Positions 25,331 through 33,279 of a DNA stretch of 64,000 bases are shown here, piece after piece. The DNA is from an uncultured Bacteroidales bacterium (GTDB taxonomy: Bacteria > Bacteroidota > Bacteroidia > Bacteroidales > Paludibacteraceae): the NCBI GenBank assembly GCA_900316845.1, contig ONEG01000005.1, positions 45,508 to 109,507 of the forward strand. The letters are read 5' to 3'. The number at the start of each line of letters is the position of its first letter. Within the stretch, counting starts at the first letter, position 1. The notes below the pieces were generated by a model, which was given only the letters and a program-made list of their open reading frames with translations, did not search any database and was not told the DNA's origin. A program made the translations under genes and the position numbers.

Positions 25331-25681
25331 TTATTCATTTAATTCTGCAGAATAGCGCACGATGTGTGTCTTTAATTCAGGAATGTCTCGAGTAATCGTC
25401 TCCCATAACATCTCTTTGCTGATATGTATATAGTCGTGGACCAACACATTGCGCATAGCAACTATCGGACGCCAATTCACCTCCGCATGCGTTTCTCTAA
25501 AATCATACGTCAGCAGGTTAGCCGCCTCGCCTATGATCTCTATCTGCTTAACTAAACCATAATAGAGCAGCCTATTTTCGAGCAATTCCTCCTTGGGATA
25601 CGTCGCCAAACCGGTTTCTATCACGCCTATAGCATCTAAAATGTGCTCCAAACGCTCTTTATCTCTGTTATGCTCTCTCAT
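25331..25681 (-). CDS. HepT-like RNase toxin (DUF86)
   Basis: A 116-residue helical protein with the HEPN ribonuclease motif R-X4-H-X-Y as RNVLVHDY (Arg77, His82, Tyr84). It also has the family stretch IEIIGEAANLLTYDFRETHAEVNWRPIVAMR. HepT proteins are RNases held in check when the paired MntA nucleotidyltransferase AMPylates the tyrosine of this motif. The start overlaps the MntA-like gene by 14 bases, so they are one unit. All catalytic residues are intact. Confidence 0.88.
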   Translation of the reverse strand: MREHNRDKERLEHILDAIGVIETGLATYPKEELLENRLLYYGLVKQIEIIGEAANLLTYDFRETHAEVNWRPIVAMRNVLVHDYIHISKEMLWETITRDIPELKTHIVRYSAELNE

Positions 25682-25973
25682 AGATCAGTAATTTATCTCT
25701 ATTTGCTGTTTCTTGCGCAAAGGGCAGTAACTCATCTTGCTCGACCAAATCCACCTCACGTTGCAATAAATCTTGGAGATCCAACTTCATGGTTACATAC
25801 TGAAACAATCCTATCGGCTTGGACTTATCCAGATCCACTAAAATATCCACATCGCTATTCTTTGTCTCCTCGCCGCGGGAACAAGACCCAAATAAATAGG
25901 CCTTGTTAACTGGTTGCGTTGCAAAGAAACGCTGCATCTTAGGGATCATATTTTGTACTTCAGCCGTTGGCAT
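25668..25973 (-). CDS. MntA-like minimal nucleotidyltransferase antitoxin
   Basis: A 101-residue minimal nucleotidyltransferase with the signature GS-X10-DXD: GSCSRGEETKNSDVDILVDLD (Gly29, Ser30, Asp41, Asp43). This matches MntA of the HepT/MntA (type VII) toxin-antitoxin group, where it AMPylates and silences HepT. It is first in a two-gene operon from the promoter at 25999-26030. The C-terminus QTANRDKLLIYERA is typical. Confidence 0.9.
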   Translation of the reverse strand: MPTAEVQNMIPKMQRFFATQPVNKAYLFGSCSRGEETKNSDVDILVDLDKSKPIGLFQYVTMKLDLQDLLQREVDLVEQDELLPFAQETANRDKLLIYERA

Positions 25974-25998
25974 GTCTCATTCCTTTCATTTTCGGCTG

Positions 25999-26030
25999 CA
26001 AAATTACTACAAAAAAATCAAATATCCAAA
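25999..26030 (-). promoter_or_regulatory. Promoter for the MntA-HepT pair
   Basis: Minus strand TTTG (26030-26027), 20 bases, TAATTTTG (26006-25999), a full consensus match 25 bases before the MntA-like start. Confidence 0.8.
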
Positions 26031-26110
26031 TTTTTGACGAGAAAAATTTATTATGCTCGCATAAATGAATTTTTAGCGGCAAAAGGAGGTGTTTGCACAT
26101 TAGTGCGACT

Positions 26111-26144
26111 GTAACTTCGAGGTGGGACGGCTTGCCGTGTCGGT
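26111..26144. repeat. Intergenic repeat, copy 2 (lacks the 3' arm)
   Basis: Identical over 34 bases to 19424-19457, including the left arm GTAACTTCGAGG and the inner ACGGC-TT-GCCGT stem. The closing arm CCTCGAAGTTAC is absent and is replaced by a C-rich stretch. It sits between the MntA promoter and the hairpin cluster at 26163-26213. Confidence 0.8.
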
Positions 26145-26162
26145 CCCCCTCTGTGCCCCCTC

Positions 26163-26213
26163 CCCGCATCCTTGCGGGCCTCTCTGTGCATTTCTCGCGC
26201 ATCTTTGCGCGAG
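26163..26213. other. Pair of GC-rich hairpins in a gene-free stretch
   Basis: The stretch 25974-26301 holds no gene. Besides the promoter and repeat copy 2 it has two clean hairpins: CCCGCA-TCCT-TGCGGG (26163-26178) and CTCGCGCA-TCTT-TGCGCGAG (26194-26213). The second has eight perfect GC-rich pairs. The base composition differs sharply from the AT-rich flanks. Confidence 0.6.
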
Positions 26214-26253
26214 CTTCTCCCCGCATCCACTCCGTTCCGCCGAGCCATAACAC

Positions 26254-26285
26254 AAGCAGCCCTGCCATTTCTGACAGGGCTGCTT
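26254..26285 (-). terminator. Terminator-like hairpin after small peptide gene 1
   Basis: AAGCAGCCCTG (26254-26264) and CAGGGCTGCTT (26275-26285) form a perfect 11-bp stem with a 10-base loop, 16 bases after the peptide gene's stop. There is no long U-tract on the minus strand, so factor-independent action is uncertain. Confidence 0.55.
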
Positions 26286-26301
26286 TGTACATAAGGCCGG
26301 A

Positions 26302-26451
26302 TTAATCGCCTCCGCCGCCACTGGGAATTGGTTCGGGAGTTCCACCTCCACCACCGCTAATAGGTAAACCAGCGGGACTTGAACATAGTGCTTGCACACC
26401 ATTCAAAAGACTCTCAGTCTCTACAATCGGTTGATTATATGTCTTTTTCAT
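26302..26451 (-). CDS. Small peptide gene 1, paired with a giant surface protein
   Basis: A 49-residue peptide: N-terminus MKKTYNQPIVETESLLNGVQ, then a Gly/Pro/Ser-rich tail ending IPSGGGGD. It has no transmembrane or clear signal sequence. It begins 38 bases after the 2007-residue protein gene ends. A related peptide at 35720-35860 has MKKKIYNQPVVET and stands in the same place behind the other giant gene, so selection on both sequence and position is likely. Short Bacteroidales proteins with this K-x-Y-x-x-P-x-x-E start exist; I know no function for them. Confidence 0.75.
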   Translation of the reverse strand: MKKTYNQPIVETESLLNGVQALCSSPAGLPISGGGGGTPEPIPSGGGGD

Positions 26452-26489
26452 AATTATACTCTTTTAATCGTTTTACATTCAACCTTCAT

Positions 26490-29400
26490 TTATTTTACTA
26501 ACTGACCCTTAGCGTCGTACATCTTCTCACCACGGATGATGAAGAACTCGCCGTTGATCAGCACCTTACGCGGAGCCTCATTAGCCTCTGCAGCCTCAAA
26601 GCCGGTTGCTACTTGCGGCTGCATCGGCATAGCACGTACGCGTCTGCCCAGTGCACTCTGCGGTGCTTCAGCTACGGCATTCAACTCGCTCAATTTCACG
26701 TATGCACGGTTAGCATCGAGGTGGTTGTTTTCGCCAACAGGGCGCAACTCATTGCTGAATAACATGTAAATATCCGAACCGGCAGCAGCAAGTGCAGCAG
26801 CATTCATGTAAATTAATGTTCCGTGGAGGGCTCCGTTGGTACCTGCTTCTTCTGTTGCAGCACCTTCATAAACAACCTCCAGTTTTTCAGCTGTTGCTTG
26901 GATGATGAACGGCTTACCAGCTGCGAACGGCAGATTATTCGTCTCTTCCTCAAGGTAAGCTGTAGCGCCATCTTGACTCTTGTTATTCAGTGTCCAGAAC
27001 GAAGCACCCTTGATAGCTGTCACTTTCTTCGGCAAGCAAACAGTGTAGTAGCGGTTGATTTCAAGACCGCTACGAACAACATCATAAACCGGCTCACCGT
27101 ACTTCTTCCAGCAGAGGTTACCAATTGCGAAACGATCGGCATTGCTGGTAGAGTTGGACGGACAGAGGTTCGTAAATACGATTTGGTACTTACCCTCCAA
27201 ATCAATGTTCTCTATGGTTGCAGAATAAATTGTATTCTTAACCGCATCAGCCTTTGTGATAGTCTCTGTTTTAACAACAGAACCATTTTGCTTGATCTCA
27301 ACCTTGAAAGAAATTCCATTTGACTCATTAAATGAGTAGTAGTAGTCAAACGATAACTGCTTAATACCATAGTTGAATTCCGGAGAAGTAATTACACCCT
27401 TAGCGGAGGTCTTACCATTAATCATCCAATAAGTTACCTCATCCTTCACAACTACTGCTGTATTAACAGCATTCCAGCCTTCATCAGATTCTCTGTCTAA
27501 ATAACTATTATTTGCATCAACCGTATTGAAGTCATCCGTTCTGTCGCAGTCTTTCGGAGCAACAACCTTCATCGTAACATTGATAACTTTATCTGCTGCA
27601 GCATCGTCCTCGTCATGCAGTGTGATAGTTGCAGAGAAGTTACCTTCATTTGCAGTATTCGGAGTAACAGTGATTGTACCACCATTCTCATCAAGAGTGG
27701 ACTTGTCAATACTGAACGCACCATTACCGCCTTCAAGAGTTACAGTTGCGTTTGCAATATTGGTCAAAGTTACATCAAACGATTTAGCAGCAACTGTTTC
27801 ATTCAGTTCAACGGTACCGAAATCAACATCCTCATCCGGATCAACCACAAACTCATGAACTACAGGAACTACAACTTCAATATTCATTGCACCATCTGCA
27901 ACTTCAAATATTTCAGATACTTTTGCGTACTCACTTTCAGAACTACTTGTAGCGTAATGTTTAAATACACCTGTACTTCTATACATGATAGCACGAGCTC
28001 CACCTGCAGAAATGATATACTTGCCATCTGCTTGCGTCATGGTCAAATCAACCTTATCATCAGACTCGGCAAATGAAGCATTACTACTATTTCCAGACAA
28101 ATATTTACCATTCTCGTCAGCTTCTTGGAGGTTGACAGTTGAACCAAGTTTGCTCATATACCACTGGATAGCAGCCTTATCCTCATCACTGGATACGACA
28201 AGGTTGTCACCATTCTTTGTCACCTCAATAGCTACACATTGACTATTTGCTACAGCATTAGACATTGCATAGAACTTGCTGTCAAATTCAGCAATAATAA
28301 CAACGGTCTTTGCTTCTGCAACCGGATCAGTTACGGTAATTGCTTGGTTAACAGATTTACCACCATAAGTAATGGTCACTTCTGTATTTGCAGGAGCAAG
28401 AGCTGTCTCCAGATCCGGCGAGAAAGTAAATGCATCTTTCGTCTCATTGCTGTAATCAACTACATCCGAGGCACCAGCTGTGTAGTTCAACTGAATTTGC
28501 AGGCCTGCAGGGTTGAAGGACTCACCTGTCTCATAAGCTACTTTTGCCGGAGCTTGAGCGATAGTAATGTTATCCAACGATTTCTCAGTAGCCTCGATAG
28601 TAATTGTGATATTACCATTAACTGCCTCTTTAACAATCAACAGTTCAGCGGGGGCACTTGTGTTGTCCCAAATATAGTCTTCACCAGCCGTTAATGTGGT
28701 CTCGCCGGATTTTACGGTAATCTCATTAGGCCATGCATAACCGGTAGTCAAGTTATATTTCAGGTCAATATCGTTATCCAATGCCTGCGGAACTTTCTTC
28801 GCATTTTCTGCATCTGCCGTACAACCTGTCAAAGTAGCAGAAATAGAATAGCTCGGAGCGGCTTTCTTGTAAAGGCTCAATGCACCACCCGTACCAGTCG
28901 CATAGCAAGCAAAGCCATATCCGCTGTTGAAGCGAAGATTAGCATTAACTCCATTCGTTGTATTCTGCTTGTTTACTATTTCGTATCCATCAGAAATAGT
29001 CCAAAGGGATTTATCATCTGCGCCGTCAGCAAGCAGTTGAGCCTTGTTTTTCGCACCGGTACTTGCTGCGTACATACCTGTTTTTGCATTGTATAACGTC
29101 CAGTAGTCACCAGACTTAGCTAATGTCCAAACAGCATATTTGCTCGGATCAGATATAGTTCCCTCTACAGGTTCTACATCTGCTTGATAATCAAGACGAC
29201 CATCCGTTACACCTGCAAGCAGCAAGTTGCCATCATAGTAAATTAAGTAGTCATCTGCCACCAGTTCTCCATCAAACTCTTCGAAGTCACCTGTTGGAGC
29301 CGGAGCATTTACCGTAATAGTATATTCAGCAGTTTTCGATACTTCATTCTCTTCGTAAGTTACGGTTACAGTCTGCTCACCTGTAGCGCTCATATCATAA

Positions 29401-32400
29401 CCGCTGAAAGTCGCACTTGCAGTTACGGTTTCGTCTTCTGCGCCCTCATAATGAGCAGTAACAACCATACCTTCGTGCGAGAAAGCGTCGCCCGTCTCAA
29501 ATGTCGTAGGATACGTTCCGCCGAGTGTGATAGAAGTCAAGTCGTGAGAAGCTAATTCTACAACATCCTTTGGTGCACGTGGCATAATTTTAATAGTTGC
29601 AACAGTACTGCCATAATATACAACACCAGAGAGATCGTATTTTTTACCACTTGTTAAAGAGGGTTCGAAGAAACGAGTATCTATTGTAATAGTATTTGTA
29701 CCATCAGAGAAAACAGAACCATTATAAGTAAGGTTCTCTAATTTTACGATTGTACCTTGTTCAGCCGGATGTCCGCTGGTGAGAGCAGCAATAGTAGTAA
29801 CGCGCGGAGTAATAGTCTCAGCATCCGTTGCTGATACATCGGAAGCAACCAGCGATGTCAATTCCGGATAATTATTCCACAACTTGATTTTTGTATCAAA
29901 AACAATACCATTCAACTTCTTATTAACGGCAAATCCGTTGCTCGATTTATAAAGTAGAATACCTTTTTCATTACTTGCGTCGGTTAGCCAAACTTGGCTG
30001 CCGTCAATTCCCGTTACAACCCAATTGTTGATAGTGACATCGATATTAGATTCCGTTGAAGTTGCAGCCCCTTGGACAGCTTCCATAGTCGTCAACGGTT
30101 CTGCTAATGTGTAAGTTGCGCTTGAAACGTCGCTCCAATCATCTCCATCCTTAGCTGCTGCATAGATAGTTTTGGTCGCTGTTACGTTAATAGCACTCGT
30201 ATATTCTGTCCAAGTAGAAGTTGAAGGATCATCTTTAATACTTGCATTATCTGTATAATAAATCGGAAGACTAGCCGATTGCGACAAAGTTACATCAATC
30301 GAGCCAAGGAATTTTTGACTTGTCGGTTCAAACTCTGGTGCACCGGCTGGAATAATCTCCTTTACATCTGCTTCTAAACGCGGCATCAATTTAATAGCAT
30401 TCGAAGAACCATAGAATACAACACCAATCAAGTCATATTTTTTACTGCTTTCCAATGTCGGATTATAGAAACGAGTGTCAATAATAATTGTAGTGACACC
30501 ATCCGAGAAGGCGGTTCCGTTATAAGTTACATTCTCCAATTTGACAACGGTACCTTGCTCAACCGGATGGTTGCTTGTGAGAGCTGCAATAGTTGTTACG
30601 CGCGGAGTAAGTGCGGCTGCAGTTGTAACAGAAACATCGGCTTTCGTCAATGAATTGAGCTCTGCCGCACCATTATATTTAGTCAATCCCGTGCCTAAAA
30701 CAGTACCATTCAACTGATTCCCGACAGCAAATCCATGACCAGATTTATAAAGCAAGATACCTTTTTCATTAGTAGCATCTGCAATCCAAACTTGGTTTCC
30801 GCTAACGGCTGTTACTACCCAGTTGCTAATAGTAACATTGATATTGACAGTACCGCTTGACGGAACAGCAGCCTGCACTTCTGCCATTGTTGTCAGCGGC
30901 ACAATCTTCGTGAATGTTTTATTGGCCTTGTTACTCCAGTCATTACCTTTCTTTGCAGCTGCATAGACGGTCGTGGTCTCACTGAAAGAAGGCTTGTTTT
31001 CGTTATCATAAGGTGTCCACGTATCGGTTGAAGGATCACCTGCACCCTCTGTAGCATCAGTTGTATAATATATGGAAGCACCATCTGTTTCACAACTCAT
31101 AGATACCTCTACTGTAGGATAGAAATTATCATCTCCTGAAATTTCAGGTGTAGCCACACTTGCAGGAGCCACATATTTAGAAATAGCAATATTTCCTAAT
31201 GCAACGTTTCCGTTCGATTTATTTGTATAGATAAATTTAACGTAGCGTGATGCCGAGTTCAGGTCATATTCCTCATTTTGTGCATCACCAAGTGAGGAAT
31301 AAGATTTTACATCTGTATAGTTCACTCCATCTGCAGATTCTTGAACTTTGAAAGTTCCCCCGCTAAAACTATTTCCTTTAATAGTATAGGTTAACTTACC
31401 TGGGGTATCTGAAAAATGAATGAGAATATAATCTCCGGTATCGTCAAATTTGATTGCCGGTGAAGAATTATAAGTTCCTGTACCGGAAACGCTCAAGCCA
31501 TTGGGAAGTTCCCCTGTTCCATTTCCATCATATGCAAACGGAAGAGTAGCCGGAGCCTCATATTTTGCCTGTGAAATAGCCAAGACCGCAGAAGCATTTC
31601 CTGTTCCATCACTTGCAGTAATCTTCATCCAACAGTTACGAGCAGCTCCATAATTATCTGCCACATCAAAAGTTACCGCAGTTTTTGCCCCATTTACGGT
31701 AATATTCGTAACCCATGCTCCGGAAGTGATTGCTTCAGTACAACCCTCATCGCTATATAATACTGGCGTTACAGAAGTAATGTTTCCAGAAAAGTTCGCT
31801 GGTGTGATAGTAACAGACTGATTTTCCACATCTGTTGCTGCAACACTTTTACTGGTCGGAGTCAAAGTAACCGTAGGATCTGAACCTCCACTTGGTGTAT
31901 AGGTGATTGTTATTGATTTAATATAGCAATATTTACTTGTTTCCACGGTTAATCCAGAAAGAGATGCAATATTTAGATCTGTAATATCCATATTGTTCAA
32001 ACTGGCATTTGTTCCGGTAGAGACCTCATTTGCTAGTGTCGTAGTTCCATTTTTAACAGTGATAGTAGCAGATTTTGTAGAATTATATGCCGCTCTATTC
32101 AATGTGATTTGAGTTACATTGGTAATAGGAGTAGAAAATGATATTGTGAATGAGCCTGCGCTTGATTTGGCTCCTGATTTCAACCCCATATTTACTTTTC
32201 CCGAATAACATTTGTCCGTCGCGCTACAAGTAATCGTTCCAAAGGCATCATCACTAGAAGCAATACCATTAGAGACAAAATTAGATGTAGTGTATGCTGC
32301 ACTACCATCGTTAGTGCCAGATGTCTGGTTAGCAAACGTGATAATAGCCGTCTCTCCCCACACATTCAGACTGCCCAGCAAAAAAAGCAGCATAAAAGCA

Positions 32401-32513
32401 AGGTGTTTTAGTGCCGAATACCGACGGTGAACCGACGGTGAACCGACGGTCAAAGCCAACGTCGTTCCGACGCTCTTCCGCTCTGACTTCCTTAAAAAGT
32501 TTAAATTTCTCAT
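26490..32513 (-). CDS. Giant secreted multidomain surface protein 1
   Basis: A 2007-residue protein. The N-terminus (MRNLNF...) has an extension of about 36 residues before a hydrophobic core, HLAFMLLFLLGSLNVWG, that resembles a signal peptide. Then come beta-sandwich and Ig-like regions. A tandem duplication covers about residues 455-720 and 720-985. Each unit pairs a chitobiase-C-terminal-like fold (IYYTTDA, YAAAKKGNDWS) with an OB-like domain (NWVVTAVSGNQVWIADATNEKGILLYK). More Ig-like domains follow, including IYAMS-type ricin or carbohydrate-like stretches I cannot name. The last 26 residues (RKVLINGEFFIIRGEKMYDA...) nearly match those of giant protein 2 and may be a sorting or anchoring tail. 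Part of the N-terminal extension is encoded by an 11-bp DNA repeat. Function unknown; adhesion or carbohydrate binding is inference. Confidence 0.85.
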   Translation of the reverse strand: MRNLNFLRKSERKSVGTTLALTVGSPSVHRRYSALKHLAFMLLFLLGSLNVWGETAIITFANQTSGTNDGSAAYTTSNFVSNGIASSDDAFGTITCSATDKCYSGKVNMGLKSGAKSSAGSFTISFSTPITNVTQITLNRAAYNSTKSATITVKNGTTTLANEVSTGTNASLNNMDITDLNIASLSGLTVETSKYCYIKSITITYTPSGGSDPTVTLTPTSKSVAATDVENQSVTITPANFSGNITSVTPVLYSDEGCTEAITSGAWVTNITVNGAKTAVTFDVADNYGAARNCWMKITASDGTGNASAVLAISQAKYEAPATLPFAYDGNGTGELPNGLSVSGTGTYNSSPAIKFDDTGDYILIHFSDTPGKLTYTIKGNSFSGGTFKVQESADGVNYTDVKSYSSLGDAQNEEYDLNSASRYVKFIYTNKSNGNVALGNIAISKYVAPASVATPEISGDDNFYPTVEVSMSCETDGASIYYTTDATEGAGDPSTDTWTPYDNENKPSFSETTTVYAAAKKGNDWSNKANKTFTKIVPLTTMAEVQAAVPSSGTVNINVTISNWVVTAVSGNQVWIADATNEKGILLYKSGHGFAVGNQLNGTVLGTGLTKYNGAAELNSLTKADVSVTTAAALTPRVTTIAALTSNHPVEQGTVVKLENVTYNGTAFSDGVTTIIIDTRFYNPTLESSKKYDLIGVVFYGSSNAIKLMPRLEADVKEIIPAGAPEFEPTSQKFLGSIDVTLSQSASLPIYYTDNASIKDDPSTSTWTEYTSAINVTATKTIYAAAKDGDDWSDVSSATYTLAEPLTTMEAVQGAATSTESNIDVTINNWVVTGIDGSQVWLTDASNEKGILLYKSSNGFAVNKKLNGIVFDTKIKLWNNYPELTSLVASDVSATDAETITPRVTTIAALTSGHPAEQGTIVKLENLTYNGSVFSDGTNTITIDTRFFEPSLTSGKKYDLSGVVYYGSTVATIKIMPRAPKDVVELASHDLTSITLGGTYPTTFETGDAFSHEGMVVTAHYEGAEDETVTASATFSGYDMSATGEQTVTVTYEENEVSKTAEYTITVNAPAPTGDFEEFDGELVADDYLIYYDGNLLLAGVTDGRLDYQADVEPVEGTISDPSKYAVWTLAKSGDYWTLYNAKTGMYAASTGAKNKAQLLADGADDKSLWTISDGYEIVNKQNTTNGVNANLRFNSGYGFACYATGTGGALSLYKKAAPSYSISATLTGCTADAENAKKVPQALDNDIDLKYNLTTGYAWPNEITVKSGETTLTAGEDYIWDNTSAPAELLIVKEAVNGNITITIEATEKSLDNITIAQAPAKVAYETGESFNPAGLQIQLNYTAGASDVVDYSNETKDAFTFSPDLETALAPANTEVTITYGGKSVNQAITVTDPVAEAKTVVIIAEFDSKFYAMSNAVANSQCVAIEVTKNGDNLVVSSDEDKAAIQWYMSKLGSTVNLQEADENGKYLSGNSSNASFAESDDKVDLTMTQADGKYIISAGGARAIMYRSTGVFKHYATSSSESEYAKVSEIFEVADGAMNIEVVVPVVHEFVVDPDEDVDFGTVELNETVAAKSFDVTLTNIANATVTLEGGNGAFSIDKSTLDENGGTITVTPNTANEGNFSATITLHDEDDAAADKVINVTMKVVAPKDCDRTDDFNTVDANNSYLDRESDEGWNAVNTAVVVKDEVTYWMINGKTSAKGVITSPEFNYGIKQLSFDYYYSFNESNGISFKVEIKQNGSVVKTETITKADAVKNTIYSATIENIDLEGKYQIVFTNLCPSNSTSNADRFAIGNLCWKKYGEPVYDVVRSGLEINRYYTVCLPKKVTAIKGASFWTLNNKSQDGATAYLEEETNNLPFAAGKPFIIQATAEKLEVVYEGAATEEAGTNGALHGTLIYMNAAALAAAGSDIYMLFSNELRPVGENNHLDANRAYVKLSELNAVAEAPQSALGRRVRAMPMQPQVATGFEAAEANEAPRKVLINGEFFIIRGEKMYDAKGQLVK
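32420..32463. repeat. 11-bp tandem repeat in the 5' end of giant gene 1
   Basis: Three units of ACCGACGGTGA/CA (32420-32452), extended by AAGCCAACGTC. The 22-base block 32442-32463 occurs again, inverted and exact, at 43116-43137 in the 5' end of giant gene 2. Because the orientation is opposite relative to the two genes, it encodes different residues in each: TVGSPSVHRR here and VNRRSTDGQSQR there. Confidence 0.85.
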
Positions 32514-32579
32514 AATTTTTATATTTTAAAGTTAATAATGTTATTTATCTTCGTTTGATTTGTTATTCTGATTGCTTAA

Positions 32580-32870
32580 TCATGCTACTGCCAAATGGCG
32601 ACGCTTAAGAGCGGCAAGCACACATGCCGAAGCCATAGGATTTAGTCCACGAAAAGTAGTACGGCGTTTCAATTCCTCAAGAGGCATTTCCAATAACACC
32701 TTAGCGATGCACTCATCAGCAAAAGAATTACTTACTACATTTACTCCCGTAAAATCCAATACCACGCGCTCATCTTGTTGCAAAAGCGGCAATAATCTTT
32801 CTCGTACGACTGCCCCTAATTGGCGCGTACCCAAATCCTCTCCATATTCTCTAAAAGCAAATGTTACCAT
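32580..32870 (-). CDS. STAS-like domain protein (DUF4325 type)
   Basis: A 96-residue protein that reads as a single STAS-like domain. It has a beta strand VVLDFTGVNVVSNSFADECIAKVL, like the anti-sigma-factor antagonist core with a serine, and the start FREYGEDLGTRQLGAVVRERL. DUF4325 proteins normally follow a GHKL-type ATP-binding gene. Here only the end of such a gene remains upstream, overlapping by 7 bases, so this gene may have lost its partner. A consensus promoter stands 200 bases upstream. Giant gene 1 follows after 66 bases. Confidence 0.8.
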   Translation of the reverse strand: MVTFAFREYGEDLGTRQLGAVVRERLLPLLQQDERVVLDFTGVNVVSNSFADECIAKVLLEMPLEELKRRTTFRGLNPMASACVLAALKRRHLAVA

Positions 32871-33040
32871 AGCTGCTCTAATTCGTTGTCGTTTAAAAAT
32901 AATGTATCAAATTCATCCGTCACATCGGTACGATAAGCAACCACTTCTTGCGGATCTATTTCCTTATCGGTTTGAAGTTGCATATAAACGATTGTACCCT
33001 GCCAAAAATCACTTTCATTTGTTGATATGACCCCATCGAT
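32864..33040 (-). pseudogene. 3' stump of a GHKL-type ATP-binding protein gene
   Basis: An open stretch of 58 codons that begins right after an in-frame TAA (33041-33043). It reads GVISTNESDFWQGTIVYMQL, then TDKEIDPQEVVAY, and ends NDNELEQLW. The GT-x-V-x-x-x-L strand resembles the closing strand of GHKL ATPase domains, and DUF4325 genes usually follow such ATPases. The only ATG in frame (MQLQTDKEI) leaves 39 residues. I read it as the remains of a deleted ATPase gene still linked to its partner; a short real peptide cannot be excluded. Confidence 0.55.
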
Positions 33041-33066
33041 TTACTTCTTATTTCATTAATTCGCGG

Positions 33067-33098
33067 CAAAGTTACAAAATATCTTTGATATTTGCAAA
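33067..33098 (-). promoter_or_regulatory. Promoter before the ATPase stump and STAS-like gene
   Basis: Minus strand TTTG (33098-33095), 20 bases, TAACTTTG (33074-33067), a perfect consensus. It can still drive the STAS-like gene and perhaps giant gene 1. Confidence 0.8.
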
Positions 33099-33164
33099 TT
33101 CTTTTGCAGTTATTTTCATTTTGTCACCAAAATCGCTGGTTTTATGAGATTCAAACTATTTCCA

Positions 33165-33224
33165 CTATCCGATGCTGAGGACGGCCATCAGCAAACAGGC
33201 GAAAAATAGTTTTAAGTGTTTCAT
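33165..33224 (-). pseudogene. Orphan signal peptide (remnant of a secreted protein gene)
   Basis: From the ATG at 33224: MKHLKLFFACLLMAVLSIG followed directly by TAG. This is a complete Sec-type signal peptide of the kind that opens many Bacteroidales surface proteins, but nothing of the mature protein follows. Upstream stands an AT-rich leader with GTTTAACT/AAATTTAAT-like sequence resembling that of the genes at 43-45 kb. I take it as the stump of a deleted surface-protein gene. Confidence 0.55.
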
Positions 33225-33279
33225 AAAAATTAAATTTAGTTAAACAAAAAGGTTAATTAATATAGTTAGTTTTGATTTG

